A stretch of DNA of 64,000 bases from CAWBRT01 sp963791145. Its GTDB lineage: Bacteria; Acidobacteriota; Terriglobia; Terriglobales; Acidobacteriaceae. The notes below the pieces were generated by a model, which worked only from the letters and a program-made list of their open reading frames with translations, did no database searches and had not been told where the DNA came from. The stretch covers positions 468,408 to 532,407 of the forward strand of contig CAWBRT010000003.1 in NCBI GenBank assembly GCA_963791145.1, given 5' to 3'. Below are positions 45,181 to 53,461 of this stretch, piece by piece. Positions within the stretch are counted from its first letter, which is position 1; every line of letters begins with the position of its first letter. Both the position numbers and the translations under genes were made by a program.

Positions 45181-46353
45181 ATGCAGCGTGAGCAGAGCGG
45201 CAGCGTCATTCTCAGGAGCGGCAAGTGGTATGTGAGCTATTGGGAGCGCCGCAACGTCAACGGCTCGGTTGAGCGGAAGCGCGTCACGCATTACCTAGGC
45301 GAGAAAACCACGCGCGGCAAGTATCCGCCGGCCGAAATCGAGGATGAGCGCAAGCGTTACATGGTAACCGTGAACACGAGCGCAAGCACGGTTAGGCCGG
45401 AACACATTGTCTCGGTCGTCGATTTTGCTGATACCGTTTACCTGCCCTGGGTGCGCGAAAACAAGCGGGCCGCTACCATCAACGGCTATACGAAGATTTG
45501 GAAGAAACACCTAAAAGAGCATTTTGGGCGGACACTGCTGCGGGAGTATCAACCCCACGATGCTACGCGGTTTCTGACGCGGTTGGTCGAGAAGGGCATG
45601 GGGTTGAATGCCGTTAACCATGTCCGGTCGCTCATGTCGGGGATCTTCAAGCACGCCGCGGCGCTCGGGTACACCAGTTCTAACCCGGTTCACTTAGCCA
45701 AGGTGCTCATCGCGCCCGCAGCGCCCAAGGAAACGCCACACTATACCGTGCTGGAAATGGCTGCCGCACTCTCTGCGCTACAGGGCGAGTGCCAAGCGCG
45801 TACCGCGATGGCTCTCGCGTTTATCGGGTTGCGCCCCTCTGAGATTCGCGGGCTCCGCCGGGAAGACATTAACCTCGAGACCGGCGTGCTCCGCGTGCGC
45901 CGCTCGGCGTGGCGAGACAGCATCAACGAGGGCGGCAAGGGCAAAAACAGCGTGCGAGATGTTACGCTCGGTGCTACGCTGATCGGGATACTGGAAGAGT
46001 GCCAGAAGTCGCAAAAGTCACAGCGGGGCTTTGTGCTGGAAAACAGCCTGGGCTCGCCGCTGGACCTGGATGCTCTTGCGCGTGACGTGATCCGCCCGAT
46101 GTTCAAGAAGTGCAAGCTAACATGGAAGGGCTACTATGGCGGGCGCCGCGGGGCAGAGACAGAGATGAATCGCTACACCAACGGCAACTCGCAAATTACC
46201 TCGCATCACTTTGGGCACACCAAGGCCGTAGCGGACGCCCATTACATCAAACCACTTCCCGAAGAGACCAGGGTTGCCGCCCTGGCCCTCGACTCGGCGC
46301 TTGAGGAGACTATCGGGAAACTAACCAAGTCAGTGGGATCGGGGATAAACTAA
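45181..46353 (+). CDS. int: Tyrosine-type site-specific integrase
   Basis: A 390-residue phage integrase. The N-terminal AP2-like/SAM-like domain leads to the catalytic core: box I Arg in ALAFIGLRPSEIRGLRREDI, a Lys in the following hairpin, the HxxFGH-type region SHHFGHTKAVADAHYIK, and the final Tyr of HYIK as nucleophile. It lies 16 bp from the tRNA-Ser at the right end, and the 39-bp att copies fit its target. Start ATG 45181. Confidence 0.92.
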   Translation: MQREQSGSVILRSGKWYVSYWERRNVNGSVERKRVTHYLGEKTTRGKYPPAEIEDERKRYMVTVNTSASTVRPEHIVSVVDFADTVYLPWVRENKRAATINGYTKIWKKHLKEHFGRTLLREYQPHDATRFLTRLVEKGMGLNAVNHVRSLMSGIFKHAAALGYTSSNPVHLAKVLIAPAAPKETPHYTVLEMAAALSALQGECQARTAMALAFIGLRPSEIRGLRREDINLETGVLRVRRSAWRDSINEGGKGKNSVRDVTLGATLIGILEECQKSQKSQRGFVLENSLGSPLDLDALARDVIRPMFKKCKLTWKGYYGGRRGAETEMNRYTNGNSQITSHHFGHTKAVADAHYIKPLPEETRVAALALDSALEETIGKLTKSVGSGIN

Positions 46354-46369
46354 ACACTGCAAGTGGGTT

Positions 46370-46459
46370 GGAGGGATGTGTGAGTGGTTGAAACAGGCGG
46401 TCTTGAAAACCGCTGTAGGGGAAACCCTACCGAGGGTTCGAATCCCTCTCCCTCCGCCA
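46370..46459 (+). tRNA. tRNA-Ser(TGA), with attR
   Basis: A 90-nt tRNA including an encoded CCA. Acceptor arms GGAGGGA/TCCCTCC, anticodon stem GCGGT/ACCGC with loop CTTGAAA (anticodon TGA), long variable arm GTAGGGGAAACCCTAC, and T arm GAGGGTTCGAATCCCTC. The first 39 nt equal attL, so the present 5' half came with the element. The upstream sequence is the integrase gene, not the original promoter. Confidence 0.95.
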
Positions 46460-47103
46460 TTAAGTCGTTATTATTCAAGTGATACAGAGACAACGCCCGA
46501 GAACTCGCATATTCCGGGCGCTTTCCGCGATATTTGCCTTCCGAAATGAACCAGAGACGGCTGTCTCTCTGGTAACTGCGGGGACTTTCTCGGGAAATTC
46601 TCTGTTGCCAATAGAGTAGTTACTTTCGGCGATTGGAGAAACCTACCGCGAGTTCGCATTCTGCTTTGCCCGCCATTAAGTCGTTATTATTCAAGTGATA
46701 CAGAGACAACGCCCGAGAACTCGCATATTCCGGGCGCTTTCCGCGATATTTGCCTTCCGAAATGAACCAGAGACGGCTGTCTCTCTGGTAACTGCGGGGA
46801 CTTTCTCGGGAAATTCTCTGTTGGCCAATAGAGTAGTTACTTTCGGCGATTGGAGAAACCTACCGCGAGTTCGCATTCTGCTTTGCCGCCATTAAGTCGT
46901 TATTATCTAGGTAATACAGAGACAACGCTCGGGAACTCGCATATTCCGGGCGTTTTTCGTGATGTGCGCCGTCCAAAGTGGACGGGAGACGAGTGTCTCT
47001 CCAGCAAATGCGTCCAGTTTTGCGAGGAAATCTCTGTTTCCCAATTAGGTAGTCCGTTTCGGGTAAGTGAGAAACGTACTGCCTCGAATGATTGTTTCCC
47101 CGC
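46458..47103. repeat. Tandem 216-bp units with decayed tRNA 3' ends
   Basis: Three head-to-tail units (46458-46673, 46674-46889, 46890-47103) of 216, 216 and 214 bp. Units 1 and 2 are almost identical; unit 3 is more diverged. Each unit ends in a sequence like the tRNA's 3' part (GAAACCTACCG, a GTTCGCAT T-loop, then GCCGCC or similar) directly before CATTAAGTCG, the tRNA's own 3' flank. Each also has a hairpin CCAGAGAC/GTCTCTCTGG. Open frames across the units are chance. Confidence 0.85.
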
Positions 47104-47298
47104 CATTCAGTCTTCCTCTGTTCTCGGTTCACTTTCAGATCCGAGACGACAATACAAACGGCAGCGACCAGAACAGAATCCTGTTGTATGGAAGATGCCT
47201 AACGAGGGTCGCAGCCGCGGTTTCCAAGATGATGATCTCAAGATTCCTCTAGACGATTGCACAAGACACGAATAGTTTTCAGAGGAGGCTTTTTCAAA

Positions 47299-49632
47299 TT
47301 GCCTAATTGGAGAACCAGCGCCCCAGCTACGATTTTTTGGGCTCATTCTGATCGATCTGGGTTGCCCTTGGCACACCCTGAAGCGAGGTGGCAGCCGCTT
47401 GCCGAGCACCTCGCAAACGTCAGTCGTTTATCGCGCAGAATCGCAGAGTTTGCCCTCCCGAACAATACACAGTTTCAGAATCTGGCTGCTTGCTGTGGGC
47501 TCCTGCACGATTTCGGAAAGTACAGCGACCGCTTTCAGAGGATGATCTGCAGCGGTGAGGGGCGCTGCCAACATGCAATCCATGGCGCTGCCTGGGCATG
47601 TACCGGTAAGTTTCCCGGAGCCGCGAGTCCGCAGCCCGTGCATGTAGCGCTTGCGGTGGCCGGTCATCATGCTGGGCTTCCGGACTTGTTGGGTGGAGAA
47701 GCTTCTCTCCAGGCGCGAATCAAGAGCCATCAGGCCGAAGCTCTCGAACTAGTGGCACGGGCCGCGAATGATTCGGAATTGTTGCGGAGGTTCATGGAGC
47801 AGCCACTTCCGCCGCCAGACCAGAGCGCAGCTCTCCGATTCGATCTTTATACGCGAATGCTGTTCAGTTGCCTGGTCGACGCCGACAGGCTGGATAGTGC
47901 AGGGCGCCCGTTGCAGCAGGAGCCACTCGATGCTGGGCAGAGGATGGAGTTGCTTCTTCATCAAGTTGATCAATTGGCTACGAATATGCCGGACGGGGTG
48001 GTCAAGTCCGCACGACAGCAGGTACTGAGAGACTGTCTGGCCGCGGGAACACTTGGCGAGTCTTTGTTTTCCTTGTCGGTTCCAACAGGCGGAGGAAAGA
48101 CGCTAGCTGGTTTGGCATTTGCACTTAACAGGGCGGCGCTTAACCCAGACGCGTACCGGCGAATCATTGTCGTTATTCCTTATCTTTCGATCATCGAGCA
48201 AACTGCCGAGGTTTATGGTCGGGTGTTCGGGCGGGATGCGATTCTTGAGCATCACTCTGGAATCTGCGACCGACTGGTGACCAAAGATGGCGAGCACTTC
48301 GCTCCAGCCGTGAGTGATGAACAAGAGGAAGACGCCGCGGCCGGAGCCTATCGCAGCGAGACGGAGAATTGGGACGCTCCGCTCATCGTCACCACCTCCG
48401 TGCGATTCTTCGAGAGCCTCTTCTCCAATCGTCCGTCGGATTTGCGGCGCGTGCACAACATCGCCCGGTCCATCGTGATTCTCGACGAGGTACAAACACT
48501 TCCCAAAAGATTGCTGGCGCCCCTGCTGGCCGTCATCCGCGAGTTATCGGAAGACTGGGGTTGCACGTTCGTGTTCTCAACGGCCACACAGCCGGCTTTC
48601 CAGAGAGGCATTGAGAGCCCGAAAGACGTTCGCCTCGCCCCCGGCAGCGTGAAAGAGATTGTCCAAAACCCCGCCGCACTTCGAGCCTCGCTCAAACGCG
48701 TCCACATCGACTGGCAGATCAAGAAGCCTGCCGGGTGGCCGGAGGTGGCGCAGCAGTTGTTCTCTCAATCGCAGGCGCTGTGCATCGTGAATCTGCGCGA
48801 CCATGCCAGCGCGTTGTTTGACGAAGCCAGCCAACAGGCCCGCGAGCGCGGCCTCGATCCAGATGGCCTGTTCCATCTTTCGACGAGAATGTGCGCGGTG
48901 CATAGACTTGATGTGTTGGCACGTATCAAAGACAGGCTCTCGCGGCATCTCCCCTGCTGGGCGATATCAACGCAATTAGTGGAAGCTGGCGTGGACGTGG
49001 ATTTTCCGCTGGTGCTGCGTGCGGCAGGACCGCTGGATGCAGTGTTTCAGGCGGCTGGAAGGGCCGACCGCGAGGGACGTCTCACGGCCAATCTTGGCCA
49101 GCCAGGCGGGCGAGTCGTAGTGTTTCTTCCCGAAGATTCCCGCACTCCGCCTAACGATTACAAGCTGGCTACTCAGCTCACTTTAACCATGGCCAGGGAA
49201 GCGCTATTGCGCGGAGCGGCCCTGCAAGTGGATTCCGCCGAAGCAATTCAGTCTTTTTTCGAGCGCTACTACGGCGAGGGCGCGGATCTTGGCGAAGCAC
49301 TTCAGGAGATGCGCACAAATGCTAAGTTTGCCACGCTGGCTGACAACTTCGAGATGATCAGCAGTCGCACGCGTGATGTCTTTGTGCCATACGGCAAGTA
49401 CACGCTGAACTGGCTGGAGGAGTTGCGGACCATCGGATGCCTCACAGGAGAGTTACGCCGCAAACTCCAGCGAAGCGCCGTCGGACTGCAGCCATATGAG
49501 TTCGATAAGGCGCGCGGCGTGCTCTCCGAAGTGCGTCCCGGCAGCGAAATCTGGATCGCCGTAGAGGGTTCGTACTCGCACATAAAAGGTTTGAAGTTTC
49601 AGTTGGAGGATGAAGACTTAATACTGAGCTAG
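47299..49632 (+). CDS. cas3: CRISPR-associated nuclease-helicase Cas3 (type I-C)
   Basis: The effector that unwinds and degrades DNA once Cascade has formed an R-loop. Residues 1-200 form the HD nuclease: PLAEHLANVSRL, CGLLHDFGKYSDRFQ, HAIHGA and AVAGHHAGLPD. The helicase follows: Walker A VPTGGGKTLAGLAF, DEVQ box SIVILDEVQTLP, motif III VFSTATQPAF, and motif VI region VFQAAGRADREG. I chose TTG 47299, behind AGAGGAGG, which gives 777 residues; an open frame extends to 47257. It is separated from cas5c by 434 bp with several hairpins, so it may be regulated separately from the Cascade operon. Confidence 0.95.
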   Translation: MPNWRTSAPATIFWAHSDRSGLPLAHPEARWQPLAEHLANVSRLSRRIAEFALPNNTQFQNLAACCGLLHDFGKYSDRFQRMICSGEGRCQHAIHGAAWACTGKFPGAASPQPVHVALAVAGHHAGLPDLLGGEASLQARIKSHQAEALELVARAANDSELLRRFMEQPLPPPDQSAALRFDLYTRMLFSCLVDADRLDSAGRPLQQEPLDAGQRMELLLHQVDQLATNMPDGVVKSARQQVLRDCLAAGTLGESLFSLSVPTGGGKTLAGLAFALNRAALNPDAYRRIIVVIPYLSIIEQTAEVYGRVFGRDAILEHHSGICDRLVTKDGEHFAPAVSDEQEEDAAAGAYRSETENWDAPLIVTTSVRFFESLFSNRPSDLRRVHNIARSIVILDEVQTLPKRLLAPLLAVIRELSEDWGCTFVFSTATQPAFQRGIESPKDVRLAPGSVKEIVQNPAALRASLKRVHIDWQIKKPAGWPEVAQQLFSQSQALCIVNLRDHASALFDEASQQARERGLDPDGLFHLSTRMCAVHRLDVLARIKDRLSRHLPCWAISTQLVEAGVDVDFPLVLRAAGPLDAVFQAAGRADREGRLTANLGQPGGRVVVFLPEDSRTPPNDYKLATQLTLTMAREALLRGAALQVDSAEAIQSFFERYYGEGADLGEALQEMRTNAKFATLADNFEMISSRTRDVFVPYGKYTLNWLEELRTIGCLTGELRRKLQRSAVGLQPYEFDKARGVLSEVRPGSEIWIAVEGSYSHIKGLKFQLEDEDLILS

Positions 49633-49651
49633 GGAGATGACGGCGATACCA

Positions 49652-49736
49652 CAAGGAGGTAGACGCTACCCCCTTGCAGATTTACCGTTCCGAAAAACAA
49701 CATGTTTCAATCCACTTCTGTTTCCAGAAGAACTCA
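49652..49736 (-). ncRNA. CRISPR-repeat-like guide RNA candidate (CreA/CreR-like)
   Basis: On the minus strand: a perfect hairpin CTTCTG-GAAA-CAGAAG (49715-49730), then TGGATTGAAAC (49704-49714), the exact last 11 nt of the CRISPR repeat. In the true repeat the same 11 nt follow a GC stem, so stem sequence differs but structure and 3' handle are kept. The next bases, ATGTTGTTTTT (49703-49693), would be the start of a guide. About 17 nt further lies a second hairpin, CAAGG(g)GGTAG/CTACC(t)CCTTG (49652-49676). Size and place fit a pseudo-repeat/pseudo-spacer RNA processed by Cas5c. Transcription and processing are inferred. Confidence 0.6.
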
Positions 49737-49783
49737 TCAGCAAAATCTTCTTGACAGATGATACACGACGCGTTAAGACTCAC

Positions 49784-49797
49784 GTCATGTTGTTTTT
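49784..49797 (+). promoter_or_regulatory. Protospacer-like site for the guide candidate
   Basis: GTC followed by ATGTTGTTTTT. The 11 nt equal the first 11 of the pseudo-spacer; position 12 differs and 13 agrees, and position 12 is one of the flipped bases not read by type I Cascade. GTC is near the common I-C PAM (TTC) but not equal to it. A weak promoter-like pair overlaps it (TTGTTT, 16 bp, TATGTA). Confidence 0.5.
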
Positions 49798-49812
49798 AGA
49801 AACAAATAAACT

Positions 49813-49903
49813 ATGTATCTAGCTCTTACCTGCCCGTAGCACCGCGGGCGAGAGCCACAACACGAAGCCCGATTCGCGAGTCTTGGCGGACATCGAATCG
49901 GGC
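49813..49903 (+). promoter_or_regulatory. Two hairpins and a mini-ORF in the cas3-cas5 gap
   Basis: A mini-ORF (ATG at 49813, stop at 49839: MYLALTCP) overlaps hairpin 1 (GCTCT/AGAGC outside GCCCG/CGGGC, 49822-49855). Hairpin 2 is a perfect 10-bp pair GCCCGATTCG/CGAATCGGGC (49867-49903). The mini-ORF lacks a visible Shine-Dalgarno. This could be a Cascade-operon leader or a small RNA of its own. Confidence 0.45.
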
Positions 49904-49978
49904 CTTGGTGCTCAGCTTTGGCAGCGCAGTGGGAAGATTCCCCTGTGCGCTTCCCTTATTTTAGTACAACTCGACATT

Positions 49979-50020
49979 CCACTCCAGAGAGTTACCATCG
50001 AGACGGCTCTCTGGAAGTGG
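49979..50020 (+). promoter_or_regulatory. Long stem upstream of cas5c
   Basis: CCACTCCAGAGAG pairs with CTCTCTGG-a-AGTGG: 13 pairs with one bulged A and a 15-nt loop. It ends 32 bp before the cas5c Shine-Dalgarno (AAGGAGGG), a likely RNA structure in the leader of the Cascade operon. Confidence 0.55.
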
Positions 50021-50066
50021 TTGCCCCAAAGTTTCTGACTAACTGCAATGCTAAGGAGGGCAGTCT

Positions 50067-50771
50067 GTGTCCATTCCGAGCGTCAGAGTCAAGATTTCGG
50101 GCGAATTCGCGTGTTTTACGCGGCCTGAAACAAAAGTCGAGAGGGTATCTTATCCGCTGATGACTCCCTCGGCGGCACGCAACATACTGGATGCCATCTG
50201 CTGGCGTCCCGAAATGCGCTGGGTGGTAACCAGCATCTCCGTTCTCAACCCGATCCGTTATATCTCCGTGCTGCGAAACGAAGTGCAGAGCAAGCTCTCC
50301 CCCGCCTCGATCAAGAAGTGGATGGCCGATCCCGAAAAGTACGAGCCTCTGGCCGCTGGCGCCGGAGCGAACACCGAAGGGACCCCCCGCAATTCCGTGC
50401 TTCTCCGCGATGTGGCCTACATCGTGGAGGCATTCCCGCTTGTATTCAATACCAATGGCGACAACATGCCCGCCAAGTACGTGGCGGTGCTGCAGCGTCG
50501 CGTCGCGAAGGGACAGTGCTATCACCGTCCCGCGCTCGGATGTCGCGAGTTCGCGGCGAACTTCTCGCCTCCTTCCGAACAGGATCGCCCCGAGCCCATC
50601 AGCGAAGACTTTGGGCGCATGCTCTACGATATCGCGTTTCTTCCCGAAGGCAATCGCGCCGCGTTCTTTGATGCCAGATTGAAAAACGGCGTAATGGACA
50701 CCAGGCCTGAAGTTGTATTGAAAGACAACGACCGGCGTCAGGAGGTCCTGCAATGTTCGTACAAGCGTTAG
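50067..50771 (+). CDS. cas5c: Cas5c, crRNA-processing Cascade subunit (type I-C)
   Basis: In type I-C this subunit cuts pre-crRNA (Cas6 is absent) and stays on the 5' handle of the crRNA. The protein has the RAMP fold start VRVKISGEFACFTRPETKVERVSYPLMTPSAARN, with conserved RNILDAICWRPEMRW and LRDVAYIVEAF. GTG start at 50067 behind AAGGAGGG; 234 residues, a normal length. Overlaps cas8c by 19 bp. No cas6 gene is seen, consistent with this role. Confidence 0.95.
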   Translation: MSIPSVRVKISGEFACFTRPETKVERVSYPLMTPSAARNILDAICWRPEMRWVVTSISVLNPIRYISVLRNEVQSKLSPASIKKWMADPEKYEPLAAGAGANTEGTPRNSVLLRDVAYIVEAFPLVFNTNGDNMPAKYVAVLQRRVAKGQCYHRPALGCREFAANFSPPSEQDRPEPISEDFGRMLYDIAFLPEGNRAAFFDARLKNGVMDTRPEVVLKDNDRRQEVLQCSYKR

Positions 50772-52544
50772 CGCAATTTGCGGACACAAATGAGGAGTTG
50801 CAAGATGCCCTCAACAACGTGGCGTGGGAGCAGAAGCCGGTGCCATATCTGCTGGAGCTGGCGCAGGATGGGAGCTTCCTGGGCGCGGTAGAGCGGAAGA
50901 TGCCTGTGATTCGCGGCAAAAAGACAATCTCGCTGCCGCAACCGTTAACCGTGGCTCGCTCGCCTGTCAATCGTAATAGCGGCCATCATCCTCTGCTTGC
51001 AGCCGACGACATCGCTTACGTACTGGGCATTGGATCGTGGACAGGGACTAGGGACGAGGACAAACACGCGAGGCACCACGAAGCATTTCTGGCGCTCATC
51101 CAAAAGGCGGCTGAGGCAACACACGATGAGGGTCTCCACGCCTGTGAACGCTTCTATGGCAACCCCGATCAGGTCGACCGGGCTCGCGCGGAACTGAAGG
51201 AGGTCAAGGCCGATCTTGGTAGCTCTTTCTGTCGGGGGCCCTGTGGTTTCGCGCCCCGCGGTCAGGCACTATTGGACCTCGCACTACAGCGCTGCCTTCG
51301 AGGAGCGCGTTGGCAACGGAGTTGGTGAGTGCCTTATTTGCGGCGAGTTCGGCCCGATTGCTCCGACACACGAGAAGATCAAAGGGACAGCAAGTCTGGG
51401 TGGGCAGCCCGCCGGGGTCTCTCTGATGTCCTTTGATAAAGATGCCTTTCGCTCCTACGGGTGGGATCAGAATGAGAACAGCCCGGTGTCTCCCGGCAGA
51501 GCGATGGCTTATGTATTAGCGCTCAATCATTTGCTTCGCGTGGATAAGGGACACCGGCGTGATCTGGCGGGAGTGGGTTTTATCTTCTGGCTTAAGGAAC
51601 CCGTGGAGTTCAATCCGTTTGAGGCTCTGGAGCGGCCCAGCGAGCCGCAAGTCGCTGCCATGCTTGCGCTTGATCCGGGCGTGGACCCGGACCTTGACCC
51701 AAACAAGTTCTACCTCGCGGGAGTTTCCGGCAATGGCGGACGCCTTCGTGTGCGTTGCTGGGTGACCGATTCGCTCGGGCGAATCAAGCAGAATCTGTGC
51801 GATTGGCACGAGGGGCTGCGTGTCGCCCGCTGTTTTGAGGACACCATCGAGCCGGTTCGATTCTGGCAACTGCTGCAGGCGATTGACCGCGAAGGAAAAC
51901 CGCCGGCCAATCGCGTGATTGCGCTCCTGCGGCGAGCACTCGAAGGACCGTCCCAGCCGCTCGGATACCAAATGCTGGCGACCGCGTTGGGACGGATGCG
52001 CCACGCCGGAGATTGGACTCCCGCTCAGTTGGGGCTGGTGCGAATGTGCCTCAACGATGTGATCGATTTTCAACGGAAAGGAGAAAGACGGATGACCGAA
52101 AGCCTGGATTCTGGCCAAAACCATCGAGCTTACCTGTGCGGCCGCCTGCTTGCCGAGTATGAAGGATTGCAGTTCGAAGCTAGTAGAGGTGCCGGAGAGT
52201 CGAAAGTAAACCAGTCGGTTGCCGACCGTTATTACTCGTTGGCATCGACCTGTCCGCAGATTGCATTTCCAAAGATCGAGGACTTGGGGATGAAGCACCT
52301 GCGCAAGTTGAGGCGCGACAACAGGGGTGCCGCCGTCGCCATCGAGCGGCGGCTACAGGAACTACACGGAATTCTTGAGCAGGCAGCCGCTTATCGTTTT
52401 CCTGCCATGTTGAACCTGGAAGATCAGGGCCGCTTTGCGCTTGGATACCACCACCAGCGCGCGCATTCCATGGCGCAAGCCAGAGCCAAGAAGGAAGCCG
52501 CAGAAGCAGAAAAGATTCAGGGCCGGGAAGGCCAGGAGGAATAA
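50753..52544 (+). CDS. cas8c: Cas8c, large Cascade subunit (frameshifted)
   Basis: The type I-C large subunit (Csd1), which recognises PAM. The N-terminal part (MFVQALAQFADTNEELQDAL ... LPQPLTVARSPVNR) is one frame, and the longer part from GALSVGGPVVSRPAVRHYWT onward is another. An extra T at 51220 breaks it: removing it gives ADLGALSVGGP, which is conserved. A four-Cys-like ECLICGEFGPIAPTHEKIKG motif and FAL(G)YHHQRAHS at the end are typical. About 596 residues when joined. The break is probably a sequencing insertion, since all other cas genes are intact. Confidence 0.92.
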
Positions 52545-52547
52545 TCG

Positions 52548-53450
52548 ATGAGCATCGTGCAGAATCGCTATGATTTCGTCTACTTATTCGATTGTCAGGA
52601 TGGCAACCCAAACGGCGATCCCGACTCCGACAATAGCCCGCGCTTCGATCCGGAGACCTTCCATGGGCTCGTCTCGGATGTCTGCCTCAAACGCAAGATT
52701 CGCGACTACGTTTACCAGAGCCACTTGCAGGGCGAGACTCCTCAAAAGGGATACGACGTGTTCGTGCTCGCGGGCAACACTCTGGAGAGCCGGCAGCGCC
52801 AACCCTTCGACCACCTTAAGGGGGAAATCGAGGCGAAGGGCAAAGACACAAAAACCACAGACATAGAGAAGGCGCGGGCCTGGATGTGCGAGAATTTCTT
52901 CGACATCCGTGCATTTGGCGCTGTAATGTCCACTACCGACTTCAATTGTGGTCAGGTTCGCGGGCCGGTGCAATTGACCTTCTCGCGCTCGATCGACCGC
53001 ATCTTCACCACGGAACACACCATCTCGCGGCAGGCTTTCACCGGGGAGAAGGACATCAAGTCCGGAACGGGCACTTTCGGCAGAAAGCACACCGTCGCCT
53101 ATGGACTCTACCGCGCCCACGGATTCATCAACCCTGTATTTGCCGATAAGACCGGCTTCTCCGAAGATGACCTCGTCGAGTTGTGGAAGGCTTTGGGAAA
53201 CTTGTTTGATCTGGACCGTTCCGCAGCCAGAGGCCTGATGGCCCCTCGTGGGCTCTATATTTTCAAGCACGATTCCAAACTCGGATCAGCGCCCGCACAC
53301 CAGTTGTTTGAAACCGTTTCCGTGAAGCTGAAAGAGGGAGTTGTGAGCCCGCGATTCTTTTCCGACTATATTGTGTCGGCTCCTTCGCAGTCGGCTCTGC
53401 CATCAGGCATTACGCTCGTGGAAGGCTTCCGTCACGCTGCCGTTGTCTGA
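52548..53450 (+). CDS. cas7c: Cas7c, Cascade backbone (type I-C)
   Basis: The repeated backbone subunit that coats the crRNA guide (Csd2). The start IVQNRYDFVYLFDCQDGNPN then GDPDSDNSPRFDPETFHGLV is the family signature, and HTVAYGLYRAHGFINP and DLVELWKALGNLFDLDRSAARG follow. 300 residues. Three bp after cas8c, so translationally linked. Confidence 0.96.
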   Translation: MSIVQNRYDFVYLFDCQDGNPNGDPDSDNSPRFDPETFHGLVSDVCLKRKIRDYVYQSHLQGETPQKGYDVFVLAGNTLESRQRQPFDHLKGEIEAKGKDTKTTDIEKARAWMCENFFDIRAFGAVMSTTDFNCGQVRGPVQLTFSRSIDRIFTTEHTISRQAFTGEKDIKSGTGTFGRKHTVAYGLYRAHGFINPVFADKTGFSEDDLVELWKALGNLFDLDRSAARGLMAPRGLYIFKHDSKLGSAPAHQLFETVSVKLKEGVVSPRFFSDYIVSAPSQSALPSGITLVEGFRHAAVV

Positions 53451-53461
53451 GGAACCGCTCG

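Larger units (their letters stand above)
34075..46408. mobile_element. Integrated phage-like element at tRNA-Ser
   Basis: About 12.3 kb between two 39-bp att copies, with a tyrosine integrase at the right end next to the intact tRNA. Most genes run on the minus strand and form a phage-style set: HTH proteins, a DnaB-N/RecA-like replication protein, a DUF5681 protein and a P22 gp10-like particle protein. Right-to-left order is integrase, small HTH genes, replication, particle gene, then cargo (MazF-like pair, secreted proteins). Capsid, portal, large terminase and lysis genes were not found. It is therefore a satellite, a plasmid-like integrative element or a shortened prophage. Confidence 0.85.

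Noticed and set aside
46471..47132. Several ORFs of 60-140 codons after tRNA-Ser
   Set aside because: They fall inside the tandem 216-bp units and repeat with them; no codon pattern or RBS supports coding.
49637..49822. 61-codon frame after cas3
   Set aside because: It crosses the repeat-like hairpin and has no family; the start lacks a well-placed RBS. The RNA reading explains the sequence better.
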